Below, in pieces: positions 53,701 to 62,324 of a stretch of 64,000 nt of DNA (its first letter is position 1; the number at the start of each line of letters is the position of its first letter). A program made the position numbers and the translations under genes. The stretch comes from Canibacter zhuwentaonis (GTDB lineage: Bacteria; Actinomycetota; Actinomycetes; Actinomycetales; Microbacteriaceae), in NCBI RefSeq assembly GCF_018531125.1, contig NZ_JAHDSY010000005.1; one strand, written 5' to 3'. The notes under the pieces were generated by a model that saw only the letters and a program-made list of their open reading frames with translations, was not told the origin of the DNA and did no database searches.

Positions 53701-53745
53701 AAACAAGCACGGCGAGCGGAAAACCCCGCTCGCCGTGCTTGTTTA
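53701..53745 (+). terminator. Strong terminator closing the ribosomal operon
   Basis: AAACAAGCACGGCGAGCG pairs with CGCTCGCCGTGCTTGTTT over 18 bases, 16 bases after the rplO stop. Confidence 0.9.
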
Positions 53746-53928
53746 TGGTTTGCATTGCCTTTTACGGCTGCTCTGTTCTAGTGTTGTTCGGGTGGCGGCG
53801 CGGCTGGTAGCGAGTGGCTGCGACCGCGCGGATGCTGGAGGTTGTGCGGTTGCGGTTGTGTGATTGCTGGTAACGGTCTGCGGCGGTGCGCGGTTAATTC
53901 CGCCAACCTATAGTTTAGAGCACCCGAT

Positions 53929-54957
53929 TTAAGGCAGCGAATCTTTATCGATATCCGCTTTCACAATTGGGATGCTGCCGGTTGAAGCGAACATGATCTG
54001 ATCCTGCTCGCGCCGTTTTTCAGCGCGCGAGAGGCGACGCCTGCCTCGAATTTTCTTGCTGCGCACCTTTTTGCGCAGGTTTGAAACGCTGCCCGCAACA
54101 ACAATGCTAACCGCAATCCAAATGGCCAGATACGCTGGCATTTCACTGTACGCTATTGTTTCGCCGAGCAGTATCGCCGCGCCGAGCAGCAACAGCGGCT
54201 CCACGTATGAGAGCAGCCCAAACAGCGACAGCGGCATGAGCAGCGAAGACAGCACCCAGATTGTGAAAACAACCGTGGCGAATGCGCTGATTAGAAAAGC
54301 GTAGAGAAAAGCGATTGGTTTGGTTTCCAGAGCAACAGAGTTTGGCAGAGTGATTGCAAAAACAACTATTGTGGGCACGAGAATGCAGGCAAACTCCCAA
54401 AACATCCCAGACAGGGTTGCAAAGCCCATGATCCGCCGCAGCGCAAAATACAGCGGATACCCGAGCGAGATCCAAAGCGCCTCCCACGAGAAGCCGCCAA
54501 ACCTGACGATCTCATAAACCACCCCAGCGGCGGCGAAGATAACAGCGAGCCAGTGCCACCAGAGCAGTTTATCTTTGAAAACAAACCGACCAACCAGCAG
54601 CAGTGTTATTGGCAGCATGAAATACCCAAGCGAAACCTGGATGCCGCGCCCAGAGAGTGGCCCGTAAGCGAAAATCCACAGTTGCGAGGCGAGCATCAAC
54701 CCGCAGAATAGCAGGCTTATAAACCTGATTTTGCGATTCCAAATATAGCGCCAGGTTTTTAATAGCACCGGTGCTTGTTTGGTGAAAATAAACACGAGCA
54801 GCATTGCCGGTGTGGCGAGCATAATGCGAATGGCAGCGACTTCTAGCGCCGAAAGCGGCAGCGTGTAGGGTGTTATAAAAAACAGTACGCTAAAGCCAAC
54901 CGAGCTTGCTAGCAGAAGCGCGGTTCCTTTACCAACGGAGGTCTGATGTTGATGCAT
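53929..54957 (-). CDS. EamA-family (RarD-like) transporter
   Basis: A 342-residue protein with about ten transmembrane helices in two halves and a strongly basic C-terminal tail (SKKIRGRRRLSRAEKRRE). It resembles RarD-type members of the drug/metabolite exporter superfamily (GYFMLPITLLLVGR, LSYVEPLLLLGAAI). ATG 54957, seven bases after the acetyltransferase stop, is preferred to in-frame starts inside that gene. The substrate is unknown. Confidence 0.85.
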   Translation of the reverse strand: MHQHQTSVGKGTALLLASSVGFSVLFFITPYTLPLSALEVAAIRIMLATPAMLLVFIFTKQAPVLLKTWRYIWNRKIRFISLLFCGLMLASQLWIFAYGPLSGRGIQVSLGYFMLPITLLLVGRFVFKDKLLWWHWLAVIFAAAGVVYEIVRFGGFSWEALWISLGYPLYFALRRIMGFATLSGMFWEFACILVPTIVVFAITLPNSVALETKPIAFLYAFLISAFATVVFTIWVLSSLLMPLSLFGLLSYVEPLLLLGAAILLGETIAYSEMPAYLAIWIAVSIVVAGSVSNLRKKVRSKKIRGRRRLSRAEKRREQDQIMFASTGSIPIVKADIDKDSLP

Positions 54958-54964
54958 TCTGTGT

Positions 54965-55420
54965 TCAGCCTGGGATGTCGTAAGCCCCGATAACTTCGCC
55001 GTATTCCGTTTCTCCCACGGGCTTAAAACCAACGTTCAGGAAGAACTTTTCAGGGCTTGACTCGCCACGCTCCCACAGCACGGTGACGCGATCAATACCG
55101 CGCCGCTGCGCCTCTGCCATGAGTTCTTTCACGATGTAGCTGCCGATGCCGAGACCCTGCGCATCCGCCGCCACGTTGATACGCCAGAGAGCCGCGCGAA
55201 ACTCCTCGCGGGTGGCTTCCGGATCGAAATTAGCGTGAATAAACCCAACCACCTTGTTATCGCGCAAAACAACTCGCTGCCAAGACGTTTTGGGCTGTAA
55301 AACAGCCGCAGCGTACGAAGTGGGGGCAATAAACTGCTCCTGCCCGGGTTTTAGGCTCAGCGAGTTAACCTCAACGATTGTTGCGGCGGATAGTTCTGCT
55401 AGGCGGAGATAATCTGTCAT
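54965..55420 (-). CDS. GNAT family N-acetyltransferase
   Basis: A 151-residue acetyl-CoA-dependent transferase. The acetyl-CoA-binding motif A is seen in INVAADAQGLGIGSYIVKEL (about 80-99), followed by FFLNVGFKPVGE near the end. Substrate unknown. Co-transcription with the EamA gene is likely. Confidence 0.88.
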   Translation of the reverse strand: MTDYLRLAELSAATIVEVNSLSLKPGQEQFIAPTSYAAAVLQPKTSWQRVVLRDNKVVGFIHANFDPEATREEFRAALWRINVAADAQGLGIGSYIVKELMAEAQRRGIDRVTVLWERGESSPEKFFLNVGFKPVGETEYGEVIGAYDIPG

Positions 55421-55460
55421 ACAGAGCAGACTACTATAAAGATCGCGCGATGCGCAAAGT

Positions 55461-55829
55461 CTAGTGTGGCAGGCGGTATGTTGTGGCGACCCAGGAGTCG
55501 AAATACGCGATAACGGCCACGGTCACAAATAGCGGCGCAATAATAACCCAACTCACGCCCGTGAGCGCGGCGGCAGCGAATCCGCCAGCATAGAACACCA
55601 GCGCGACTGCGGCGCGTGCGAACCTATCTGCGCGAAGCACGGGGCGAGCGGATAGGAACAGCGCCCACACTAGAGCAACTCCGAGACTGGCGCTGATCGC
55701 TATTAGCACGCCGGGCAAGGGGAGCGAGAAATTTGTGAGCGCCCAGGCGACGATTGCGGCGAGCGTGAGCACGTCGAACAGGCTGCGCACGAGGGCGAGA
55801 ATAACTATTGCACGATTTTTCTTCTGCAT
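55461..55829 (-). CDS. DUF2568/YrdB family membrane protein
   Basis: A 122-residue protein with four hydrophobic helices, matching the small YrdB-like DUF2568 proteins. Function unknown. Basic start MQKKNRA. It is 40 bases upstream of the acetyltransferase gene, same strand. Confidence 0.75.
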   Translation of the reverse strand: MQKKNRAIVILALVRSLFDVLTLAAIVAWALTNFSLPLPGVLIAISASLGVALVWALFLSARPVLRADRFARAAVALVFYAGGFAAAALTGVSWVIIAPLFVTVAVIAYFDSWVATTYRLPH

Positions 55830-55839
55830 TATTGATATT

Positions 55840-56058
55840 TTAGACTATTTGCCTCGGTCGTGGGTGGGGGGCACTACCGGGGAAGGCGCGACTTACTGCA
55901 TCCGTTCCCAATTGCTGCAGTTGCTGCGCGGTCGCGTTGTGATTTACGCACACTACCTTCTGCTTGATATAGGATTCCTCGTCGAGATCGTTGATCGCAA
56001 AGTGCGCGGTTGTGTCAACTAGTTTAACTCTGCGTGGTGTGTCTGACAAGTGCCTCAC
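55840..56058 (-). CDS. Possible small protein or gene remnant
   Basis: A 72-codon frame from GTG 56058 with a plausible composition (VKLVDTTAHFAINDLDEESY, QQLQQLGTDAVS) but no ribosome-binding site and no family I recognise. The rest of the 509-base gap 55830-56338 holds the riboswitch and an imperfect AAGTGCCTCAC/GTGAGCACTT inverted repeat (56048-56109). Confidence 0.3.
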   Translation of the reverse strand: MRHLSDTPRRVKLVDTTAHFAINDLDEESYIKQKVVCVNHNATAQQLQQLGTDAVSRAFPGSAPHPRPRQIV

Positions 56059-56217
56059 TAGCGGCGTTTACGATGCCCGGTTTGTCGTTGTATTTCAGTG
56101 TGAGCACTTATGTTTTGTTATGGATACAGATTTTAGTTGAGTTTCTACGTAATTTAAGCCGAAATGCTTGCTGGCAGTTTTCTAAGTTTTTACGACCTAG
56201 GTATCTACTAAACTGGA

Positions 56218-56295
56218 TTTGTCGCAACTGGCGTCAAGATGGGTGACCATCGGGGAGCGACACACCTTGTAAGGCCGCTCGCCCGGGTCATGCAA
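56218..56295 (+). promoter_or_regulatory. ZTP (pfl) riboswitch upstream of glyA-folD
   Basis: TGTCGC (56220-56225) and GCGACA (56257-56262) form P1; ACTGGCG and CGGGGAGCGAC are the conserved internal-loop strands; GATGG/CCATC (56238-56251) forms the inner stem; CCGCTCGCCCGGG (56274-56286) is the conserved 3' domain. ZTP riboswitches sense the alarmone of 10-formyl-folate shortage and turn on one-carbon genes such as glyA and folD, exactly the genes downstream. TGCAAC/GTTGTA after it (56291-56307) may be part of the expression platform. Confidence 0.9.
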
Positions 56296-56338
56296 CCTCG
56301 TGTTGTAAGTTAAACAATCCATTAAAACGGAGGACAGA

Positions 56339-57619
56339 ATGCTGCAAGAATCGTTTTTTAACCAGCCACTGGCACAGGTGGATTCTGAGATCGCGCGCGT
56401 TTTAGATGCTGAGCTTGATCGACAGCGCAACACTCTTGAGATGATTGCGAGCGAAAACTTTGTGCCACTTGCGGTTTTAGAAGCTGCCGGTAGTGTGCTC
56501 ACAAACAAGTACGCTGAGGGTTATCCCGGGCGCCGCTACTATGGCGGATGTGAGGCCGTCGATGTTGCAGAAGAGCTCGCCAGAGAGCGGGCTAAAGAGT
56601 TGTTTGGCGCAAAATACGCAAACGTGCAACCGCACTCGGGCGCGAGCGCAAACGCTGCGGTGTTAAGTGCTCTAGCGGAGCCAGGAAATACGATTTTGGG
56701 GCTTGATCTCGCGCACGGCGGGCATTTAACGCACGGCATGAAACTTAATTTTTCAGGCAAGCTATACCGGGCTATTGCTTACGGAGTAGACCCTGAAACA
56801 ATGCTGATTGATATGCAAAAAGTCCGTGAAATAGCGCTGCAGGAGCGCCCGCGGGTGATTATTGCCGGGTGGTCGGCGTATCCGCGCACCCTTGACTTTG
56901 CAGAGTTTAGGCGCATTGCCGACGAGGTTGGTGCGTATTTGTGGGTTGATATGGCGCATTTTGCGGGACTTGTTGCCGCCGGGTTGTATCCGTCACCGGT
57001 GCCGCACGCGCACGTTGTCAGCTCAACCGTGCATAAAACTATTGGCGGTCCGCGATCAGGATTTATTCTTACCAACGATTTAGAAATGCACAAGAAAATA
57101 AACAGTAACGTGTTCCCGGGGCAGCAGGGCGGCCCGCTGATGCACATTATCGCCGGTAAAGCGGTTGCTTTTAAGCTCGCCGCAACCGCAGAGTTTAAAG
57201 ATCGTCAGGAGCGTACCCTGCGCGGTGCAAAACTGCTCGCCGAGGAGCTTGTGAGCGGGGAGTCTCAAAAAGCCGGGGTTGATGTGCTGACGGGTGGCAC
57301 TGATGTGCACCTGGTGCTTGCGGATCTGCGCAAATCTGAGCTGGACGGTTTAACAGCGGAGGCTGCTTTGCACGAGGCGGGGGTTACAGTAAACCGTAAT
57401 TCTGTGCCGTTTGATCCGCGTCCGCCAATGATTTCTAGCGGTGTGCGGATTGGCACCGCAGCCCTTGCGACCAGGGGCTTTGGTGATGCCGAGTTTGCCG
57501 AGGTTGCAAAGATTGTGGCGGCGGTTTTGCAGGGGCATGATCCTGCCGGTTTGAAGCCGCAGGTTGCTGAACTGACAGCCAGATTTCCGCTTTACACAAC
57601 GATTCAGAAGCAGCTTTAG
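56339..57619 (+). CDS. glyA: Serine hydroxymethyltransferase
   Basis: PLP enzyme converting serine and tetrahydrofolate to glycine and methylene-tetrahydrofolate. The 426-residue protein has NTLEMIASENFVP, the HGGHLTHG motif and the Schiff-base lysine in STVHKTIGGPR (about 232). GGAGG precedes the ATG. It lies directly downstream of the ZTP riboswitch. Its TAG stop runs into the 11-G tract. Confidence 0.97.
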   Translation: MLQESFFNQPLAQVDSEIARVLDAELDRQRNTLEMIASENFVPLAVLEAAGSVLTNKYAEGYPGRRYYGGCEAVDVAEELARERAKELFGAKYANVQPHSGASANAAVLSALAEPGNTILGLDLAHGGHLTHGMKLNFSGKLYRAIAYGVDPETMLIDMQKVREIALQERPRVIIAGWSAYPRTLDFAEFRRIADEVGAYLWVDMAHFAGLVAAGLYPSPVPHAHVVSSTVHKTIGGPRSGFILTNDLEMHKKINSNVFPGQQGGPLMHIIAGKAVAFKLAATAEFKDRQERTLRGAKLLAEELVSGESQKAGVDVLTGGTDVHLVLADLRKSELDGLTAEAALHEAGVTVNRNSVPFDPRPPMISSGVRIGTAALATRGFGDAEFAEVAKIVAAVLQGHDPAGLKPQVAELTARFPLYTTIQKQL

Positions 57620-57629
57620 GGGGGGGGGG
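57619..57629 (+). repeat. Poly-G tract (11 G) between glyA and folD
   Basis: Begins with the last base of the glyA stop and ends three bases before the folD start codon, covering the ribosome-binding region. Confidence 0.95.
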
Positions 57630-57632
57630 ATT

Positions 57633-58547
57633 TTGAGCGCGGTTATACTCGATGGCAAAACCTGTGCGGCGCGGTTAAAAACAGAGCTGGCGCAGCGCGT
57701 AACAGTGCTTAAAGAGCGCGGTGTTGTGTGCGGTTTGGCAACGGTTTTGGTGGGTGATGATCCCGCGTCAAAATGGTATGTTAGCGGCAAGCACAGCGAC
57801 TGCGCAGAGGTTGGAATCGCGTCGATTAAGCGTGAGTTGCCTGGTGATGTATCACAGAACGAGCTTGAAGCGGTTTTGCGGGAGCTAAACGAAAACCCCG
57901 ACTGCACCGGCTATATTGTGCAGTTGCCCCTGCCGAAACATCTTGACATTTCCTGCGTGCTGGAGCTGATTGACCCGGCAAAAGATGCGGACGGGCTGCA
58001 CCCGACCAACCTTGGCAGGCTGCTTTTGAATGTAAATGAGGCAATTAACACCCCGCTGCCATGCACTCCGCGCGCTGTTATTGAGCTGGGCGAGAGGTGC
58101 GGTATCGACTTTAACGGCAAACACGTTGTTGTTGTGGGGCGCGGGGCGACAGTGGGCAGGCCCATTGCGCCGCTGCTAACCAGGCGTGAAATTAACGCGA
58201 CTGTGACGTTAACGCACACGGGCACTAAAAATCTCGATGAGCTGCTTTTGCAAGCGGATGTGATTGTTGCGGCATCCGGTGTTGCCAGGATGGTCGGACC
58301 CGCGAGCGTGAAGCCGGGCGCGGTCGTGTTTGACGTGGGGGTTTCAAGGCGCGTTGATCCGGTAACCGGTAAATCGAATGTTGTTGGCGATGTAGACCCT
58401 GCTGTTGCAGAGGTCGCCGGTGCGATGTCACCAAACCCGGGCGGAGTGGGACCTATGACGCGGGCTTTGCTGCTTAAAAACGTTGTTGAAATGGCTGAGC
58501 GCGCCGCCAAATCTGGGCTTAGAAAGGATGATAGTTATGACTGCTAA
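57633..58547 (+). CDS. folD: Methylenetetrahydrofolate dehydrogenase/cyclohydrolase
   Basis: Bifunctional enzyme making 10-formyl-tetrahydrofolate from methylene-tetrahydrofolate, NADP-dependent. The 304-residue protein shows the catalytic pair Tyr49 and Lys53 (YVSGKHSD), GYIVQLPLPKH, DADGLHP, the dinucleotide motif VVVGRGATVGRP and PNPGGVGPMT. It starts at TTG 57633, with only the G tract as ribosome-binding sequence, so its translation should depend on tract length. Its last 11 bases overlap the next gene. Confidence 0.96.
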   Translation: MSAVILDGKTCAARLKTELAQRVTVLKERGVVCGLATVLVGDDPASKWYVSGKHSDCAEVGIASIKRELPGDVSQNELEAVLRELNENPDCTGYIVQLPLPKHLDISCVLELIDPAKDADGLHPTNLGRLLLNVNEAINTPLPCTPRAVIELGERCGIDFNGKHVVVVGRGATVGRPIAPLLTRREINATVTLTHTGTKNLDELLLQADVIVAASGVARMVGPASVKPGAVVFDVGVSRRVDPVTGKSNVVGDVDPAVAEVAGAMSPNPGGVGPMTRALLLKNVVEMAERAAKSGLRKDDSYDC

Positions 58548-59826
58548 GAGGCGATTTTTCTTTCGCAAAGACAGGCTGTTTGTGCTCGGCGTGGCTTTTG
58601 TTCTGGTGCTTGGTAGCAGCGTTGTTGGCGATAGCCTGCAGCAAAAACCGGCGTATGCGGTTGATCTGCCAAACTGGGATGATGTGCAGGCTGCTAAAGA
58701 AAACGAGGCAGCGACAGCGGAAAAAGTGCGTCAGGTTGAAGGGCTTTTAAAGAAGGTTAAAGACCAGCAGCAGGCGCTTGAAGCTGAGGCTGAAACAGCT
58801 TCGCAGCGTTCTGTGCAGGCACAGCAGAAGTTTGAAGAGGCGGATTCGCGCGCAAAAGCGCTGGAGTCACAGGCCAGTGCTAAAAAAGAAGAGGCCGCTA
58901 AGGCTGCTGAAGCTGCTGCTTCGATTGTTTCGCAAATGTATCGTTCCGGCGGTGTTGACAGTAACGTGAAACTGTTTTTGAACGATGATGAGAAAAGCTC
59001 AGTGGAGCTTTTGAACAGGCTTTCGGTGCTGGCTAAAGCAACCGAACGCAACACTGAGATCTCACAGGCTGCAACACAGGCGCATAATACGGCGGTGGCG
59101 CTTGAAGCGCAGGCGGCTAAGGCCGCCGGAGAGCGTGAAAAGTTCTTCAATATCGCAAAGCAGGAGCTTGACGTTGCCGCGCGCGCGGTTGAAAACAACC
59201 GTACAAAACAGATAGAGGCGGAGCAAAACCAGAAAGTGCTTGAAGCGCAGCTGGCTGCTCTGCGCGACACAACGACCGCCACTGTTGCGGGCTATCAGGA
59301 GCGCCTGCGGCAAGAAGAAGAGGATAGACAGCGCGCTATTGCAGCCGCTGCGGCGGCAGCTGCGGCACGCCGCCAGGAAAACGCACCCTCTAACGGGGGT
59401 GGAGGCGGGGGCGGATCTGCTCCGCCGGATACGGGAGGAGACTGGGGGTATCCGCTCGCTCCTGGAACATATAGCATCAGCTGCGCCTACCTGTGTTATC
59501 AGGGGCATCGTGGCATAGACCTGGCGGCGGATGTTGGCACGCCGATTTATGCGGCGACTTCGGGTACTGTGAGCTATGCCGGATGGTATGGCGGCGGTGG
59601 TAATGCCGTGCTGTTAGATAACGGAGGCGGTGTGCAGACGCGCTACTTCCACATGGTGAGCGCGCCCGTTGTTGGCTACGGGCAGCGGGTTGGCAAAGGT
59701 CAAATTCTGGGCTATGTTGGTTCAACCGGGTTTTCAACCGGACCTCACCTGCACTTTGAGACGCGCGTTTACGGCGACCCTAATAATCCTTACTACTTTA
59801 TGCGTGATAGGGGTGTTGGTCTGTAA
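58537..59826 (+). CDS. Exported M23-family peptidase with coiled coil (EnvC/NlpD-like)
   Basis: A 429-residue cell-wall protein. A signal peptide (about 1-40, ending PAYA) is followed by a long coiled coil (about 50-270), a Gly-rich linker (GGGGGGGS) and a LytM domain with HRGIDLAADVGTPIYA (about 323) and HLHFE (about 404), keeping the zinc ligands. It either cuts peptidoglycan cross-links or activates amidases at division. ATG 58537 with AAAGGA ahead overlaps folD. Confidence 0.9.
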   Translation: MTAKRRFFFRKDRLFVLGVAFVLVLGSSVVGDSLQQKPAYAVDLPNWDDVQAAKENEAATAEKVRQVEGLLKKVKDQQQALEAEAETASQRSVQAQQKFEEADSRAKALESQASAKKEEAAKAAEAAASIVSQMYRSGGVDSNVKLFLNDDEKSSVELLNRLSVLAKATERNTEISQAATQAHNTAVALEAQAAKAAGEREKFFNIAKQELDVAARAVENNRTKQIEAEQNQKVLEAQLAALRDTTTATVAGYQERLRQEEEDRQRAIAAAAAAAAARRQENAPSNGGGGGGGSAPPDTGGDWGYPLAPGTYSISCAYLCYQGHRGIDLAADVGTPIYAATSGTVSYAGWYGGGGNAVLLDNGGGVQTRYFHMVSAPVVGYGQRVGKGQILGYVGSTGFSTGPHLHFETRVYGDPNNPYYFMRDRGVGL

Positions 59827-59921
59827 TCGGGAGCGACTTGTGGTAGGTATGCTTTGGCAGGTGCGATACGAATGTCTTGTAAACAGGGCGTGGCTGACTA
59901 ATAGCGCCGCAGCAGGGGTGC

Positions 59922-59962
59922 GCCCGCTTTGGTTTGTGCAAACCGCCCAAACCAAAGCGGGC
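59922..59962 (+). terminator. Long hairpin ending the glyA-folD-peptidase operon
   Basis: GCCCGCTTTGGTTT pairs with AAACCAAAGCGGGC over 14 bases. No T-run on either side, but its convergent position (ppa on the other strand) suits a two-way terminator. Confidence 0.6.
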
Positions 59963-60006
59963 TGACACCGTGTGTTGGAGGTGGCAGCCCGCTTAAGTTT
60001 TAGCTA

Positions 60007-60504
60007 TTAGTGTTTCGAGCCTGATTCTGCAAGGCGGGCAATTGCCTCCTTGATCAGTTTTTCCGCCTCTTGGGCACTGCCCCAAGCGTCCACTTTAACC
60101 CATTTGCCTGGTTCGAGATCTTTGTAGCGCTCAAAGAAGTGCTCAATTTCTTTGCGTGTATACTCGGGAATATCCGCCACATCTTGAATGTGCTGCCAGC
60201 GCGGGTCTTTGCTCTGCACCGCGATAACCTTATCGTCGCCGCCGGCCTCATCGCTCATGCGTAACACTCCAACGGGGCGCACTTTAATACCGACTCCCGG
60301 GAAAACAGGGTAGTCGAGCAGAACCAGTACGTCTAGCGGGTCGCCGTCTTCCCCTAGGGTGTTCTCGAAAAACCCATAGTCGGTGGGGTACACAAAGTTC
60401 GTGTAGAGCACACGATCAAGATACACCCGACCGGTTTCGTGATCAACCTCGTATTTATTGCGGCTTCCTTTGGGAATCTCGATTACAGCATCAAAGTTTG
60501 CCAT
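60007..60504 (-). CDS. ppa: Inorganic pyrophosphatase
   Basis: Hydrolyses pyrophosphate from biosynthesis. The 165-residue family I enzyme has EIPKGSRNKYEVD, YPTDYGFFENTLGEDGDPLDVLV with the metal-binding Asp residues, and KDPRW. ATG 60504 has AAGGAG six bases ahead and is preferred to a start six codons upstream. Confidence 0.97.
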   Translation of the reverse strand: MANFDAVIEIPKGSRNKYEVDHETGRVYLDRVLYTNFVYPTDYGFFENTLGEDGDPLDVLVLLDYPVFPGVGIKVRPVGVLRMSDEAGGDDKVIAVQSKDPRWQHIQDVADIPEYTRKEIEHFFERYKDLEPGKWVKVDAWGSAQEAEKLIKEAIARLAESGSKH

Positions 60505-60554
60505 GGTCGCTCCTTGTGGCATAGTTGTGGTTTCAGATACGCAATAAATTGTAC

Positions 60555-60582
60555 TTGTGCCCGGCTTGGAGCAGGCTAAAAT
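60555..60582 (+). promoter_or_regulatory. Promoter of tilS giving a leaderless message
   Basis: TTGTGC (60555-60560), 16 bases, TAAAAT (60577-60582). Transcription would start at about 60589, the G of the GTG start codon. Confidence 0.55.
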
Positions 60583-60588
60583 TGTGAT

Positions 60589-61722
60589 GTGAGACCTAAA
60601 CTATCGCCCGCCGTAGCAAAAATCAGGCTTGCGGTGCGGGGCTGGGTGACTTCCCTTGAGCCGCAGGCAGGCCCTTTGGTTGTTGCGCTATCGGGGGGCG
60701 CGGATTCGCTGGCTCTCACCTCGGCGGTGCTGTTTGAGGCGCAAAAACGCGGTTTCAAGGTGCACGCGGTGACGGTTGATCACCGGCTGCAAAACGGCTC
60801 TGGCAGTGTTGCGCAGCGCGCCACTGCGCAGGCCGCAGATATGGGAGCGGATCGGGCGCTGGTGCTGCAAGTTAGCGTTGCGAACGACGGCGCGGGCGGT
60901 CTGGAAGCGGCGGCGCGTGACGCGCGATATGCGGCGCTGCTGGAGTATTGCGCGCAGGTGGGTGCGCAGCGGTTGTTTGTGGGGCACACCCTGAACGACC
61001 AGGCCGAGCAAGTTTTGATGGCACTTGCGCGCGGTTCGGGCACTCGTGCGCTCAGCGCGATTGCTCCACAGCGGGGGCTTATTGTGCGCCCTCTGCTGAC
61101 CGTCAGCAGGCAAGACACTGAGCGCGCCTGCCGGGCAGAGAATATTAGCTACTGGCGCGATCCGCAAAATGCGAATCCGCGGTTTCTGCGCGCCCGCGTA
61201 CGGCATGAGCTGTTGCCCGTGATGAGCGAGGTTCTGGGGGAGCGGTTGTCTGATGCCCTGGCTCGCACGGCGGAGCTGGCGAGAGCGGATGCCGACGCGC
61301 TGGACGCAATAGCCGTGGCAGAATACGCGCGCATCGCACGGCACGAGCGGGTTGTGTGCGGCAACGAGACTCCCCGTGGCGAGCGGGCGATGCGCGATAG
61401 AAAAACCGTGCGTAACGAAGAGATCGCGGGCGCTGCAGCGCCCGCGCGTGAGGAAAAGACTGTGCGCGGGGGGCAAATTGTGCTAGACGAGCCGTGCATT
61501 GCGTTGCGGGCACAGGCGCTAGTGGAGCTGCCGCAGGCGTTGCGCACGCGCGTGATCAGAATTGCCGGGCAGGAAATTAGCGGGTGTGCACTCACAATGC
61601 TGCACACCAGCGCGATCGCCGAGCTGGTTACTAACTGGCGCGGGCAGCAGCGAGTTGAAGCACCCAATTTACGGGTGTGGCGTGCTTCGGGAGAGCTTAT
61701 TTTTGTGCCGCACAAAATTTGA
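60589..61722 (+). CDS. tilS: tRNA(Ile)-lysidine synthetase
   Basis: Converts C34 of the CAU tRNA to lysidine so that it reads AUA as Ile; essential. The 377-residue N-type ATP pyrophosphatase has the PP-loop SGGADS (35-40), DHRLQ, GHTLNDQAEQVLM and the downstream LARGSGTRAL. A charged, poorly conserved insert (about 245-300, with ERAMRDRKTVRNEEIAG) separates the halves. GTG 60589 without a Shine-Dalgarno fits leaderless translation. Confidence 0.93.
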   Translation: MRPKLSPAVAKIRLAVRGWVTSLEPQAGPLVVALSGGADSLALTSAVLFEAQKRGFKVHAVTVDHRLQNGSGSVAQRATAQAADMGADRALVLQVSVANDGAGGLEAAARDARYAALLEYCAQVGAQRLFVGHTLNDQAEQVLMALARGSGTRALSAIAPQRGLIVRPLLTVSRQDTERACRAENISYWRDPQNANPRFLRARVRHELLPVMSEVLGERLSDALARTAELARADADALDAIAVAEYARIARHERVVCGNETPRGERAMRDRKTVRNEEIAGAAAPAREEKTVRGGQIVLDEPCIALRAQALVELPQALRTRVIRIAGQEISGCALTMLHTSAIAELVTNWRGQQRVEAPNLRVWRASGELIFVPHKI

Positions 61723-61769
61723 GCGCTACGATAGATACCTATTTTGACACTTATATTTGAGGGGGAATA

Positions 61770-62324
61770 ATGCGCGCCGGTGATGTGCAAGCAGATCTTA
61801 GCAAGGTGCTCTACACGGAGCAGCAGCTGCGCGCCAGAATAGCCGAGGTTGCCAGGCAAATCGAGGCTGATTACACTGCCGAACCGCCTCTGCTGGTTGG
61901 CGTGCTCAAAGGTGCGGTGATGATTATGGCGGATCTCTCCCGCGAGCTGAAGTTTATGCCCGAGATGGATTGGATGGCGGTTTCAAGCTACGGTGCCGGC
62001 ACGAAATCTAGTGGGGTTGTGAAGATCCTTAAGGATCTCGACACCGATGTTATGGGGCGCGACGTTTTAATCGTTGAAGACATTATCGATTCTGGTCTGA
62101 CCCTGTCGTGGCTCAAAGAAAATCTACTAACGCGCGGCGCTAAAAGCGTGAAAATCTGCACGATGCTGCGCAAGCCGGAGGCGCTGAAGACCGATATTAG
62201 CGTTGAGTATATTGGGTACGATATTCCTTCGGAGTTTGTTGTTGGTTACGGGCTAGACTACGCCGAAAAATACCGCAACCTGCGCGATATTGCTGTTTTA
62301 GCGCCTCACGTGTACGAAAACTAG
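61770..62324 (+). CDS. hpt: Hypoxanthine phosphoribosyltransferase
   Basis: Purine salvage enzyme making IMP (and often GMP) from base and PRPP. The 184-residue protein has VGVLKGAVMIMADL and the PRPP loop VLIVEDIIDSGLTL (about 98-111). GAGGGGG lies ahead of the ATG. Placement after tilS and before ftsH is usual for actinobacteria. Confidence 0.96.
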   Translation: MRAGDVQADLSKVLYTEQQLRARIAEVARQIEADYTAEPPLLVGVLKGAVMIMADLSRELKFMPEMDWMAVSSYGAGTKSSGVVKILKDLDTDVMGRDVLIVEDIIDSGLTLSWLKENLLTRGAKSVKICTMLRKPEALKTDISVEYIGYDIPSEFVVGYGLDYAEKYRNLRDIAVLAPHVYEN

